From: Tetragonia tetragonoides
Taxonomy: Eukaryota; Streptophyta; Magnoliopsida; Caryophyllales; Aizoaceae
Direction of reading: 5' to 3'
NCBI GenBank assembly: GCA_038025085.1
Contig: CM076154.1
Location: 30,806,501 to 30,870,500, forward strand
Length of the DNA stretch: 64,000 nucleotides
Position numbers and translations under genes: made by a program. This document shows positions 31,759 to 43,967 of this stretch, one piece after another; the stretch's first letter is position 1, and each line of letters starts with the position of its first letter. Under the pieces are notes generated by a model that was not told where the DNA came from, did not search any database, and saw nothing but the letters and a program-made list of their open reading frames with translations.

Positions 31759-33069
31759 ATGCCTAACAATGGTGCAAAACGTGGTCGCCCAAAGAAGAAG
31801 ACGGTGCCAGAGAAGACTTGTGAGGGCAGTGAGCCTCCATCTTCGCCGAGAAAACCACCGGTCCTTGGTGATTTCATGCCGAATTCGGGGACGAAGGGGA
31901 AAGAACCTCTGGAGAAGCTAGTGCCAGAGCAATTGGAGGATTTAGGGTTTCTTGAAGTCGAGGCGAATTCGAGGGGAGAAGGAAGAAGAGAGAGATGGGC
32001 GGAGGAAATGGAGAGAGAAGAGGTTTCTTCCATGGATGAAGCTTCTAAATCCACTGGTAATCCTTCCCCGTTTTCTGCACCCAAGAATCAAAGCACGCCG
32101 GTGAAAGGAAATTGGGCAAAGCTTTTCCGCAAAAACCGTGACCCTAATCAGGGTATGAAACTCACTTTTGTGGATTTGGGCGATTCTGAGGTAATCCAAA
32201 TGGACATGGATGACATACAAGAAGCTATTGATTTCTGGCAAAATACCCTTGTTGGGTACGCAATTGGGGGTCATGCAACTTTCACGAATGTTCAGAAATT
32301 TGTTGATCGATCCTGGCAACATGTGGAGAAGCCGCAAATTCATATGCACACAAAGGGATGATTCTTAGCCAAATTTCCTACGGCTGAGTCAAAGGATGCA
32401 ATTCTTGACGGAGGGCCGTGGTATCTTAGAGAAAAACTGTTGTTCTTGAAGCCATGGACGCCTGAATTCTCATTCGGAGCTAGCGAATCAACCAGAATTC
32501 CCACTTGGGTCACTTTCCCCAATTTGGACATTCAATTCTGGACAGCGAAGGGATTGAGCAAGGCAGGGAGCAAGGTGGGTATCCCGCTGTATGCTGACAA
32601 GTGTACCACGGAAAAGACCAGAATCTCTTATGCTCGCATGTTGATTGAAGTTGATATGAAGGAAGACTTGCCAGATGAAGTTATCTTAACTTCCCCCTTT
32701 GGAAAGAAATTTGTGCAACGTGTTGAGTATGAGAAATTACCCATGTTTTGCAAGAAGTGCAAAAAGCTTGGGCATCTCCAAGCAAGATGTGGGGTGCGGA
32801 AAATCTGGGCTCCCAAAGCACCTACTAAACCTACTGAGGTGCAGATCACAGGAGAGGTGGTCAAAACAGGGGCCCTGGGTCTGGACCAGCCTGCGGTGAG
32901 ATCAGGGGAGATAGAGGCTGTGGGGGGTCTAGGTGAAGCAGGCCAAGATGGGGGATTCAGCCTTGTCAAAGCCAGGAAAGCTGCATCCACTCTTAGAGCT
33001 CCTATGACACAGAAATTGTGGCAATCAGCCAGTCCTATTGGGCGTAATAAGGTTAATTCCTATGAATAA
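31759..33069 (+). pseudogene. LINE copy B ORF1 (one nonsense codon)
   Basis: 437 codons in a single frame, interrupted only by TGA at 32359. Basic N-terminus (GAKRGRPKKK, AT-hook-like), acidic and Ser-rich linker, DUF4283 domain (FWQNTLVGYAIGG, then FLKPWTPEFSF and PTWVTFPNLDIQFW), and zinc knuckle CKKCKKLGHLQARC with C-x2-C-x4-H-x4-C spacing. The role is the same as for ORF1 of copy A. Aligned with copy A, the TGA falls where the domain continues with FLAKF, so it is a point mutation. Confidence 0.88.
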
Positions 33070-33150
33070 TGGTTTTAGTGTTTTACTAAAAGATTGGTTA
33101 ATTGGGGAAAGGGGTAATGCCGGGGGAGGTGGTAATTCCTCACTTATTAC

Positions 33151-36100
33151 ATGATTGTTGCAATTTGGAATGTGAGGGGTTGTAATGACAACCTCAAAAT
33201 AAAGGAGGTTAGAGAATTTGTCAATAAACACAAAATAGATTTTTTTGCTATTGTTGAAACTCGAATAAAGGAGGATAAAATTGTTAATATGGCTAGTAGA
33301 TACTTTAGGGGGTATAAGTGGATTAGCAATCACTCTCAACACTATAATGGGAGGATTTGGTGTCTTTGGAAGGATACAGTGTTGAACGTCACTACCATTG
33401 GCATGAATGACCAGGTTATACATGTCAATGTGGAGAACCTTGCTGGGGGTTTTCAGTGTTTGGTCTCTGTGGTCTATGGTTTCAACCAGGGGGTGCTGCG
33501 CCAGGGGTTATGGGACAATTTGAGGGAGAGGGCTAGGGTTGTGTGTGAACCTTGGCTTGTCATGGGAGATTTCAATGTGGTGTATTCTACAGATGAGAGG
33601 TTGTCTACTGCAGATCTTGATATGTCAGATATTGAGGATTTGGTGGAATGTTTGGGTGACTGTCTTCTTCAGGACATTCCCTTCTTGGGCCCTGTTTTCA
33701 CCTGGTGTAATAAGCAGGATGGCAATGATAGAGTCCACTGTAAATTGGATAGGGCTTTGGGGAATGCAGAATGGTTTAATGCACAAATTTCAGCTTGTGC
33801 TGAGTTTTTGCCTAGGGGGATATCTGATCACTCCCCATGCCTCATTGAGATTCTGGATGGTGAGAAGAGGGAATCAAGGACATTTAAATACCTCAACTGC
33901 TGGGGGGAGGATGATGGGTTTATACCTGCTGTTAAAAAGGTTTGGGACCAACATATCTCAGGTTGCCACATGTACCAAGTAACTAAAAAATTGCAGAAGT
34001 TAAAGAGGGAACTCAAACAGCTGCACTCTAGAGGGTATTCCAGTATATCAACCAGGGTCGAAGTAGCTAGGAAGGTAGTTGAAGGGATACAACAGAAACT
34101 CCATGAGGATCCCATGCATTCTGCTCTCATGCAACAGGAGAAAGATTTTCTTGCTGAATTCTGGAAACTGAAAAAAGTTGAGGAGTCCATCCTTCAGCAA
34201 AAAGCAAAATGCCAAAATATATCACAGGGAGATGGAAATAACAGCTTCTTTCATGCTCGTGTGAAGGAAAGAGCAACAATGCACAAGATCAGGGGTTTGT
34301 ATGATGCTAATGGTATTTGTCAGAAGGACCCTGCAATTGTGGCAGGGATTGCAGTGGATTTCTACAGAAAATTATTTGGCTCTGCTTATCCAGTTGATCA
34401 ATTTAGGCCTGGTCTGTTTGAGAATGGTCCTAGATTGAGCCTGGACCAGGCTGAAAGTCTCACTCCTCATGTGACTAATAGTGAGATTAGAGATATTATT
34501 TTTGAAATTCCAGATGATAAAGAACCAGGGCCGGATGGTTATAACTCCCATTTCCTCAAGAGAGCATGGGGTGTGATAGGAGGTGATGTTTGTAAAGCTG
34601 TAAAGGATTTTATGGAGAATGGGAAAATGCTGAAAGCTGTGAACTCAACAGCCATATCCCTTGTCCCCAAATGTGAGAATCCCTCTAATATGGGAGAATA
34701 TAGGCCTATTGCGTGTTGCAATGTCCTTTATAAAACTATCACTAAGCTTCTTACTAATAAATTGAAGTGTGTGGTGGGAGATCTTGTTGGAGAGGAGCAG
34801 GCTGCCTTCATTAAGGGGAGGAGGATTAGTGATAATATCATGCTTGCGCATGAACTTGTGCACAAGTATGAGAGAAAAGGGGTTTCGCCCCGTGCAATGC
34901 TGAAAATTGATGTTAGGAAAGCATATGATTCGGTTGACTGGGGCTACTTGGAGGGCATGTTAATTGTTATGGGTTCCCTACTTGGCTTATTCAAAGAATC
35001 ATGATCTGTGTCTCATCTGCTCAATTCTATATCAATATCAATGGTAGCTTGCAAGGGTTCTTCAAGGGAGGTTGTGGGTTGAGGCAAGGGGACCCAATGT
35101 CTCCCTATCTCTTTGTCATATGTATGGAGGGGCTCTCGCGTATGCTTAGAGACATGAGAAGTTGTGGGGATTTCAATCTGCATCCCAAGTGTGAGAGGAT
35201 TGGGTTGACACATTTGATTTTTGCTGATGATTTGCTCGTCTTTACAAGGGGTGACAAACAGTCCATTGATATTGCTGTTTCTACTTATAACAAGTTTGCT
35301 GCAATTTCTGGTCTGGTTGCTAATGATCAGAAAAGTTGTTTCTATTTTGGTGGAATACAGCAGGGTGCCAAGGAGGAGATCCTCAGGGATACGGGTTTCC
35401 AGGAGGGGAATCTTCCATTTAGATACCTTGGGGTTCCCCTCTCTGCAACCAGGTTACCAAGAGGCTTATGTGGCCCTCTCTTGAATACTATTTCCAGACA
35501 TATTCACCATTGGACAAGCAAGCTCCTCAGCTATGCATGTCGTATTCAGCTCTGGAATTCTGTTGTGTTCTCCACCTTGAACTATTGGTGTGCCATTTTT
35601 CTTCTTCCTAAACAGGTTATATATGATCTGGAGAAGATGGGGCGTGGATTTGTATGGGGAAAAATAGATAGGAAGAAATTTATTAATCCTGTTAGCTGGG
35701 GAAACTTATGCTGGCCACAGGAGAATGGAGGGTTAAATGTTAGAGACATAGAGTTGGAACTTTGCGTCCGCATGCAAAAACCTGTGGTGGGTGGACAAGA
35801 ATAATGGGGGGAGTTGGAGCAACTAGGTACATGCCTATTTGACCAGGAGAGAGACTATTTGGGAAGTAACTGCTCGGCCTAGCCACTCATGGTTGTGGAG
35901 GAAGTTGCTGGCTGTGAGAGATGTTTTGGTGATAAAATGTAACAGCATAGGGCATGCAAAGAACTGTATTAACAACTGGGGGGATAAGGGGAAATTCAGC
36001 TTGAAGCTGGCATATGATATGCACAGGGGGGAAAAGCACCGCGTGTATTGGAGTGATGTGATATGGGATAGAGGCGCCCAACCAAGGCATTGCATTATTG

Positions 36101-36534
36101 CGTGGTTGGCAGCCCAAAGAAGGCTTATGACGAGACACTTTCTCAAGAGCCGTGGTATGCAGATTGACACAACCTGTGGAGTATGTAACACTGAAGAAGA
36201 GAGCTGCGACCATCTCTTTTTTAAATGCCCCATAGCAGCAGAAGTTTGGAGGAAAGTCCTGATTTGGATAGACATTAGAAGAGGCCCCCTGAGCCTTCAG
36301 CATGAACTCAGGTGGTTCCACAAATATTGCAAGGGCAAGGCCATGATTAAACGAATTCGAAGGTGTGCGCTGGTGGCTACAATATATGAGATTTGGTTGG
36401 AACGTAACTATAGAATTTTTCAGAATAGAAGTAGGCCTGTAACTAGTATAGTTAGGCAAATTCAGATTACTGTGTGTGCACGTTTGATATACTTGTACAA
36501 AGGTAAAGCTGAGGGTGTGCTACTTGATCTGTAA
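33151..36534 (+). pseudogene. LINE copy B ORF2 (endonuclease-RT-zf-RVT)
   Basis: Residues 1-230 are an APE-type endonuclease with its key motifs: WNVRG, IVETRI, VMGDFNVVYS, ISDHSPCLIEI. This nuclease nicks the target DNA for priming. The RT follows: EPGPDGYNSHFLKRAW, EYRPIACCNVLYK, QAAFIKGRRISDNI, GLRQGDPMSPYLF, FADDLLVF. Then come the connection region and zf-RVT (FSLKLAYDM, CGVCNTEEESCDHLFFKC). Lesions: a one-base loss near 34966 shifts into 35001-35804; a second shift lies near 35757; and a TAG lies near 35824 where Trp is usual. The last part, 35839-36534, is open. Three or so lesions in 3.4 kb leave it non-functional but young. Confidence 0.9.
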
Positions 36535-36631
36535 CAGTTACGGTCAGTTGTAGCCAAGAGATCATGTGTAATTGTTTCCCCATATTGGGGTTTAGCATTG
36601 GAAATTTACCCTTTTTCCAAAAAAAAAATTA

Positions 36632-36886
36632 CTACCTCCGTTTCGGAAAAATGATAACATTTACTTTTTGAAGGTCAAATTTTACAAACTTTGACCATTG
36701 ATTTTGGAAAAAACATAAGGATTTACAATGTAAATATACTATCGTTGGAATCGTTTTAATTAGTACTTTCGGAAAATCTAAATTTTATATTTTATGTATT
36801 CATATAAACACAAATATTTATAGTCAAAGTAGTGTATTGGAGACCGTACAAAAATAAATGTTACCATTTTTCAGAAACGGAGGTAG
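36632..36886. mobile_element. Stowaway MITE, full length, target of LINE copy B
   Basis: TIRs CTACCTCCGTTTCGGAAAAA and, inverted, CTACCTCCGTTTCTGAAAAA, flanked by TA on both sides (36630-36631, 36887-36888). 255 bp, Tc1/mariner-type MITE. The first bases are duplicated at 31682-31698 by the LINE insertion. Confidence 0.88.
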
Positions 36887-37029
36887 TAACAATCAACAAT
36901 CAACAAATTCGGAATAAAAATGAAGTACATAAAATTTAATGAGCCATTTCACTTTAGAAAAAGTTAAAGTCAAATAACAGTGTCGCCTCATTCACAATGG
37001 ACTTTATTTTTGTTTTGGTAAGCAAGAGT

Positions 37030-37110
37030 AATAAACATAAATGGGTAGCACATATGGTTGAACAACTAGTATGGTCATTTTGAGGTCAACGGTTCGATTA
37101 CTGGATTTTT
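37030..37110 (+). mobile_element. Possible tRNA-derived SINE fragment
   Basis: GGGTAGCACATATGGTTGAA and GGTCAACGGTTCGATTACTG resemble A and B boxes at tRNA-like spacing, followed by a T-run. No target duplication found. Confidence 0.4.
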
Positions 37111-37474
37111 TTTAAGTAATGTTCTAATTAAAAAAGTTTTGATACTCAATTATCTATAGGAGATACATATCTCATTTTGAAGTATCTATAGGCCCGCACT
37201 GTTGATCCAATGAAGTAAGAATTATTATTTTTAAATTTGCGTAACAAAAGTTATTTAATTTTATAACTTGAGCAATAATATGATAATAACGATGTAGTTT
37301 TGTATTTATTAAGTCAAATAAATGCTTGACCACTTGTATGGACGACTTACGTGGTCGCCTAAGTGTCATTACCATACGAATTTGGGGTTGACGTGTCATC
37401 TCATGTGTCAATCTTGAATGTGTCACGTGACAACTCATAGCAGAACCGCATTGTGTTTTAATAGTAAGATAAGA
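37111..37474 (-). mobile_element. Helitron fragment, 5' end intact
   Basis: The minus-strand start TCTTATCTTACTATTAAAAC at 37474, then sequence matching 20581-20080 and 19906-19646, including TGACACATGAGATGACACGT. The 3' hairpin is not found. Confidence 0.6.
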
Positions 37475-37922
37475 TAAGTTGGTGCTAAATACCACACCCT
37501 AAATTAATAAATACCACAACAATCTTAAACGTTAATGTTCCTAAAATTCCTTTAACATTTTCTTTGAGGTACAACTCCCTTAAAAAACTTAACCTATCAG
37601 TTATATTCACTGTTTCGTAGGGTATTGGTGATGAATTTTTGTTGGTAATACGACTTGCATTCACTAAAATAGAAATTATTAGCCATGAGGAATTGTTTGT
37701 TTTGGTGAAGTGAACCATGGGGCCTTTTATATTATGGGGGGAAGGCGAAGGAATGGAGATAGCCTTGTCATATTCAAATAAGGGTATTGTTGGTATTTAA
37801 TAATTTGGGGTATCGTATTTATTTAAAAGGAGAGTGGTATTAATTCAAAATGTTAATAATTAGTATAGATTTGTCTAGTTGTTGTATATTTATTGTTTGA
37901 CTCACTTGCGTGTGTTTGAGTT
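37475..37922. other. Intergenic, nothing recognised
   Basis: AT-rich, no supported gene. Confidence 0.4.
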
Positions 37923-37934
37923 CTACCTCCAAAA

Positions 37935-38227
37935 TCAAAAGGGTAGTGCTCTGGTGGTTTCAAGTTTACTCCCAAGTGGTTTGGTAAGGCAATGTCATGG
38001 TTTCGAATCGCCATTTACTTTATACCTTGTGTCTGTTGAATTCTAGGAACTATACTAACCCCTTGTTGGTGCTATGTTGACGGGGTCAGTGCTTCCGTTG
38101 ATTGTTCAGTTAGTCTTCGATATGTTCGTTGTTGAACACGTGACTCCGATCATGACATGGCGGGGGGTGCAACAATCATATAATCGTCATTCACTTGCAC
38201 CTCTTTTCGATGTGGTAAAGAAGAATC
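37935..38227 (+). mobile_element. tRNA-derived SINE, full length
   Basis: The head GGTAGTGCTCTGGTGG and GGTTTCGAATCGCC fit pol III A and B boxes. The exact 12-bp duplication CTACCTCCAAAA flanks it at 37923-37934 and 38228-38239. The 3' region is shared with the fragment at 2365-2450. About 293 bp. Confidence 0.82.
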
Positions 38228-38377
38228 CTACCTCCAAAAGATATATATCGGTTCTAAACTTCTAGTGGGTGTTTGAGATTGGAATCATTTCTTCGTTCAT
38301 TTATGAACATGGACTTCTAATTATCCAAAAAGAAGTTGGTAAACAAAGTTACAAACGTGGAAACGGGTGATCTCAAT

Positions 38378-38682
38378 TAGGGATGTTAATAGGGCGGATC
38401 GGAGTTGGATATAGGTATATTCATATCTATCATGACTTGGCTATGAACTATCCAATATCCGCCCCATCCCCACCATTGGGGGAAGGCGGGGCGGATACAC
38501 GGGATGGAGCCCCAACGAGTATCCAATGGGGAACAATACAAACCATCCCCATCCTATCTACATGACGGCTTATTTTTCAACGTCATTATCCCTCTATCCC
38601 CACCTGCCACTCCCTAATCCCCTACCTAGTTGAGACAAATGCGAGTCGAAATTCACATATACCCACCCAACTATCATCCCTA
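38378..38682. mobile_element. MITE with GGGATG ends
   Basis: Ends TAGGGATGTTAATAGGGCGG and, inverted, TAGGGATGATAGTTGGGTGG. The interior is rich in CCCATCCCC-type patches. Noncoding, 305 bp. Confidence 0.6.
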
Positions 38683-41050
38683 TATTCTGAATTAATATTA
38701 CATCAACAACCAAAAAGAAATAAATGCCAAATTTGTGTGAAATGTATCATATCATAACCAATTATCCTCAATTTGATTGACATTTGTAATTTCAACTCTC
38801 TTGTTTGGTTGAGATCCCTCCAAGCACCAAAATTAAGTTTGGGGCCGAAAATGAGAGGGGAATGAATCACTCACCATTTAGCCATATAGCTGGAAGATTC
38901 ATCATATAGGCGTCACAGTCTTCCATTCATGACGAATTTTGACAATAAAGCTAGTCATACATCTATTGCAATATATGCTTCATTGTCCCCTTTTGTTTTG
39001 TGTCTGTCTCTTTCCTTTTTCTGGAACCCCACATACACATTTTATCCCCATAAAATCCAAAAGGCTCAAGAAAAAGGAAAAAACTAGACACTAAATAATG
39101 GAATATATATTGCACCCATTGTATGAGAAGCCAAGTCCGAATTTTGAAGCGCAAACTGAAATTTGAAAAGAAGAAAAAAGTGGCATCGCATCATTTAGGA
39201 GTTTTGTCCAAATTATCGGTGTTGGAGTCTTGGGCGGTGGACAAAGATACGGAGATACTGCCCTGCATTGGCATCGTTTTTAAGTCGATTCAATTTTCCC
39301 AATCTAGCTATATGTATACTACTAGCACTCATGTAGGATTGAAAAATAAATGTTACTTTTGCTTCTAGAAAATGAATTTTAAGATTATGCATATGACTTC
39401 AGAAATAAAATGAAGCAAACACAATACCTTATTAAAAAGAAAAAAAGAAGAAGTATTTTATGTGTCCTATATTTATTCCACGCATTCCCATAAGTAAGTT
39501 TATGCAACTAATGGTTCTCGTGACACTTTGTTTGTGGGTAGGATACTCTCATATTGTTGAAAATCAAGCTAATGATTGAAAATTAGAATGAAAAGAAAAT
39601 TTTATATTGTATACTTCATTCGCTCCAAATTCATTTGCCACTTCTCAATGATACGAAGATTAATGAGAACTGAATTTGTAACAAAATTCTCTCATTGCCC
39701 GTAGTTAATATGTAAATAATAAGAGAGCGAGAGAGATTAGTAGTGGGTTGAGTGCGATCCTAGTGTGAAATTGAAAATCATTATGATAATAAAGTAATGG
39801 TGCATGAGTCAGGGTGTTTTTTAGAGCTTACTCGGTTTCTGTTCTATTCAGCAATAATATTGTGTTATTTCAGTTCAGTAATTTTTAATTCAATTTAGTA
39901 ATGTTCAATTAATATTTAATTCAGAAACATACATTTTATCATGTAGATGGCGGTAATAAGTTACAACTTCTATCAATTATTACAACTTCTAGTACCTGGA
40001 GTCAACAATTTTGTTTCCCCGTATCATATAGATGACGGCTCTCTTAAGTTGTCAACCCAATAATAAACCACATAGACATGTAAAGACATAATATCACTTT
40101 TTAGCTTTGAATTGTCAAAATGAATAACCTTTGAAATTTTGAAAGAAGCCGTCTTTTTCTTTTCTAGTCACGAGCCAACACTTGTATATCCAGGAAAAAA
40201 GTGTTATATTGGCCGGCTAGGAATTTACAATTTGAGTACTGAATTTAAGTGGTGATTTGAGTTGAAACAAGAAGGCCTGATTTCAAAACGAAATATTAGT
40301 TCACATTAGCTTTTAGCCTTTTACAAATGGAAAGAAGGAAAAAATTAAATTGGTGCACCCAATTTCGACCACACCTAGACTATTAAGGCATAGTCACATC
40401 ATCAATATGATATTATTTTGAGTCAAATATGCAAATAAAATTTAAAAAAAAATTTCCACAAATGTCAACCACTAGTTTCGGATCAACCTAAAATTACAAT
40501 CTAGATCTTTTCTTTCTTTCCCATACTGGATTACTTGCTTTGGATATTTATTCGAATTAGTTGCATCTTTTAAGTCATGTCCTCTCAATGTCATCCAAAA
40601 GTTCTCAATCTTAATAACTTTACTAGTCGAATATATATTATCATTCTTGGTGTCATTGCACCCAAAAACCATTTTTGGTGTCATTAATTATAAGTTTTAG
40701 TCATTAATTAACTTTACCAAAATTCATTGACATTGCTTTTTTTAATAGCGTTTATAACCCACCTCATGTTAGTTGTATTGCAAATATACGAAAATTTGTT
40801 TAAGACGTTCTATTCGTAACTTTTGGTAAGTCAAGGGTCACTTTTAGTGCAAGAAGGGTTACAGCTCATGGTAAGAGCACATACATGTCCGTTATACTCG
40901 AGACAGTGGTTTTGACAGCAAACTGATCTACTGCCAACTGAAGAGAAGAGGAGAGAATATTTATTTCTGTGTGTCTAAAATGAACTGGAGGTACGAGATT
41001 ATTTATAGGTGATGAAAATCTATAACCGAAGCAAGAAACTATTGTAAGGC
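38683..41050. other. 2.4 kb intergenic, nothing firm
   Basis: AT-rich. 39815-39950 carries one end (AGGGTGTTTTTTAGAGCTTA) of the CTGAA-rich MITE superfamily. 40800-40880 has the GGGTCACTTTTAGTG dispersed repeat. The ORF 39123-39368 was considered and not called. Confidence 0.45.
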
Positions 41051-41070
41051 GGAAATTATGTGTAAGAATA

Positions 41071-43370
41071 ATGGAGAATTATTTTGTAATGGATACAGAA
41101 TTTCAGCTGTCAAAAGAATCAACGAAGGGATTCAACAGTCAAAAAATAAATCGAATAATAAGAAGGGCTAAATCCAACATTCATTTGACAAGGAATAGAG
41201 GTGATAGTGTATCGCAAGAGGAATATGCTAAGATAATTGAAAGTGTTATATGTTTGATGAATTATATTAGACCAAATATAGTAGATGTTGTGAGCGAGTT
41301 AAGTAGATATACTCATAATGCTCATCATCTTAATCGTGATCGTTGGAATGCATTGATTAGGTTATAAAGGTATTTGAAAGGCACCATTAATTGGGGTTTG
41401 CACTTTTTCTTATATTTTGGAAGGATATTGTGATGCCAATTGGATTTCTGATAATGATGAAATTCATTCTTCCATTAGTTATGTATTTACTCTTACTAGT
41501 GCTGCTATATCTTGCTTGTAAACCTTACTTCCAAACAAACCTTATTCTTTTTTTTTTTGGCTAAATCTACAATGAAATCTGAGTTTATTGCTTTAGAAGC
41601 GACGAGTCATAAATCTTAATGAATAAGAAGTGTACTTGCAGATATTCCATTATGGGGGAGACCGACTCTGTCAGTATCCATGCATTGCGATTGTCAAGCT
41701 GCTATTGGAGTAACTCGCACACTACAAAAAAAAACGAAAAATGGCTGCGGAATTTAACCGCAGCCAACAGCCCAAAACCGCGGCTAATTAGCTGTAGCGG
41801 CGGGGCCAGTGGCGGGATAGGTCCGCCGCTATTTTCCTCGACCCTAAGACAAAACAGCGGCGACAACTATTCATTCACTAAAATCAGCGGCGTAAAAGGC
41901 TTAATCCGTCGCTGATATCAGCTGCGGAATAACTAGTTCCGCAGCTGACATTTTTTTTAAAAAAAATGTTGAAAAATTAAAATATTGGACGCCTACTACA
42001 GCTCACGCGCGCGTAGGCCTCCTACTGCAGCTCGTGTGGGTAGAGCAAACAACTCTCTACCACCAAGCCACTCACCAACTTCTCAATATATTATGCACAT
42101 GTATTATACTTAACACGTATTTCACAACATCCAAAAAATAAAAATAGCGTCGAAATTAATTAATTCCGACGCTGATTAGCGGCGGAATTAATCAATTCCG
42201 ATGCAATTTTAGCTGCGAAAATTAATTCCGCAGCTAATTATTTTTATTTATTATTATTTATTTTATTTAGCTACGGAAAATTAATTTCCGCAGCTAATCA
42301 GCTACTGAATATTATCCGCAGCTAATTTTGCTACGGAATTTTTTCCGTGGCTAATTAGCTTCGGATTTTTAAATCATTAGCTAATTAGCCACGAAAAAAA
42401 TTCCGTCGCTGAGATCCGCAGTAATTTTTCATTTTTTTTTTGTAGTGACAACCATTCTTATAACGGAAAGAGAAAGCATAAATTCCTTAGGCATGGAATT
42501 GTGACAAATCGGATCATAGATAATGTAATTCGAGTAAGTAAAGTCGAGACAAAACTCGCAGATCTGTTCACCAAAGACCTTTGTAGAAAGATAGTGCTGG
42601 AGTCATCACTAGGAATGACGTTTAAACCCATTGTGGAGTGAGTGGTGATGGATACCCAACTTGAAGGTTTTCCAACTTCAATGAGTCAAACAAAAACACA
42701 AAACAACTTAAGTTATCTAGTACAAATCCCATTGCTTTATTCATAAAAATGATGTAGCATTTTTCTTAAACAGTCATGTGTGTAAGGTTGAGCATTTTAG
42801 CCGATCTTAATGAGTTCATAGCCTTGTGAGATGGTGTGAGACAATATATACCTGATGGATTCACCTATGTGAATGTGGGGTAAGTGTCCACCCCCTATGA
42901 AAGTATTTGGGCTAATAACTAGAGTGTTCACAGAAAAATCCAGACGGGGCTAATCTGATCTTGAGATTAAACAAGTGCGCAAGATTATATTAATCCACAA
43001 GACATTAGTGTCGAAATGTGCATCATCTTACTGCCATGAACTTCTTCTACTTACCACTTTTCTTTTGAATCATGTGGGGAATTGTTGAAAATGATGTTAC
43101 AAAGCAAAAGTCAAAAGCCCAATTAAACCTTTTCTTCCAAATTAGATCGGAGAAGAGGTTTTAAATATTGGAGTGCGACTTTAATCTTTGAACTAAGAAA
43201 CAATGGAAGCTAGACTCTTCCCACACATGGCGTGCCATCGTCGCTGCCCGTCCGGGTCATGCTCGGTTGTGGGTTGGGTCCTTTCTGTTTTTGGCTCAGT
43301 TTTTTATTGTTTGATTCCTTCATTAAATGCTTTGATTGCTGATATCTTATAACAGTTTCAAATTTTATTT
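41071..43370 (+). mobile_element. Ty1/copia 3' fragment, split by a CACTA MITE
   Basis: 41071-41367 encodes the RT end (FQLSKESTKGFNSQKINRI, LTRNRGDSVSQEEYAKII, RPNIVDVVSELSRYTHN). RNase H follows in broken frames (EGYCDANWISDNDEIHSS, AAIGV), is cut at 41719, and resumes at 42448 (NGKRKHKFLRHGIV, ETKLADLFTKDLCRKIVLES, GMTFKPIVE). A polypurine stretch, TGTGGGGAATTG, precedes a likely LTR start at about 43084. The upstream half of the element and the 5' LTR are absent. It belongs to a different copia lineage from the 9.8-15.5 kb element. Confidence 0.8.
41720..42447. mobile_element. CACTA-type (En/Spm) non-autonomous element
   Basis: Starts CACTACAAAAAAAAACGAAA and ends, inverted, CACTACAAAAAAAAAATGAA. 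728 bp. It is filled with short direct and inverted GCTGCGGA/TCCGCAGC motifs, the subterminal transposase-binding style of CACTA elements. Flanking triplets are GCA and ACA. It sits inside the copia RNase H frame. Confidence 0.85.
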
Positions 43371-43967
43371 CCCATTATTACAGAAACAATTACGTGATCT
43401 CTTCTCTTGGCAGTAGTTCTGTTTAGTCTTAGGCCATAGCCTTGTGTACAACTGAGGGTTGGTTATTGTGTATCCATGTAAGTCAATTGTCAAAACTTTT
43501 TTTAGTGTACTTCTGAGGGCAAACTTGACCTTAGGGAAGTGCTTAATCATGCCAATATACCTTGTTAAAGATAAGTTTGTTATGTTTCTAAACCTTGTTT
43601 CTAACATTATCCCGATATCTGACACGTGGCATGACACCTATCCAAGGTGGCTGTGTGCCATTCATAGCCTCTTATTAGTCAAACTGTCAAACACCTCTAA
43701 ACAAAAATGCGTTGGATGGAAATGACAAAAACAAAAGATTGGAGAAACCCCCCAAATAATAGTATCATTTTAAATCAAATCCGTATATATACAAGCTGAA
43801 TACAGTGTTTCCTACCGAGAATTACAAAATAAAGAAGGGGAAAAAATCAATCAAATACAACCTGCTAAAGCTGCAGCCTGGAGCTAGCTCAAAATTACAG
43901 AAAATATGAAACTTAACCAAGAGTTGTCCTATTTTAATGATTTACTGCTCTACTTAAATGTATGTAT
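43371..43967. other. Between the copia fragment and the MYB gene
   Basis: Likely remaining LTR sequence, then the 3' UTR of the MYB gene on its right side. The ORFs here have no recognisable product. Confidence 0.4.

Larger units (their letters stand above)
31699..36626 (+). mobile_element. LINE (L1 clade) copy B, nearly full length
   Basis: 4.9 kb with a 5' UTR, ORF1 (31759-33069), an 81-bp spacer, ORF2 (33151-36534), a 3' UTR and an A-tail. The target duplication AATTACTACCTCCGTTT is found at 31682-31698 and 36627-36643. It is the TIR start of a Stowaway MITE, so the LINE landed in that MITE. It has all domains of a plant L1 (ORF1 zinc knuckle, endonuclease, RT, zf-RVT) with only a few point lesions, suggesting a fairly recent insertion. 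Confidence 0.92.

Noticed and set aside
35835..36459. Minus-strand ORFs of 146-190 codons
   Set aside because: Antisense shadows of the zf-RVT part of LINE copy B ORF2.
39123..39368. 81-codon ORF with LSVLESWAVDKDTEIL, faintly like the end of QWRF/AUG8 proteins
   Set aside because: The likeness is short and there is no upstream QWRF domain, splice partner or conserved frame nearby; not enough to call a gene.
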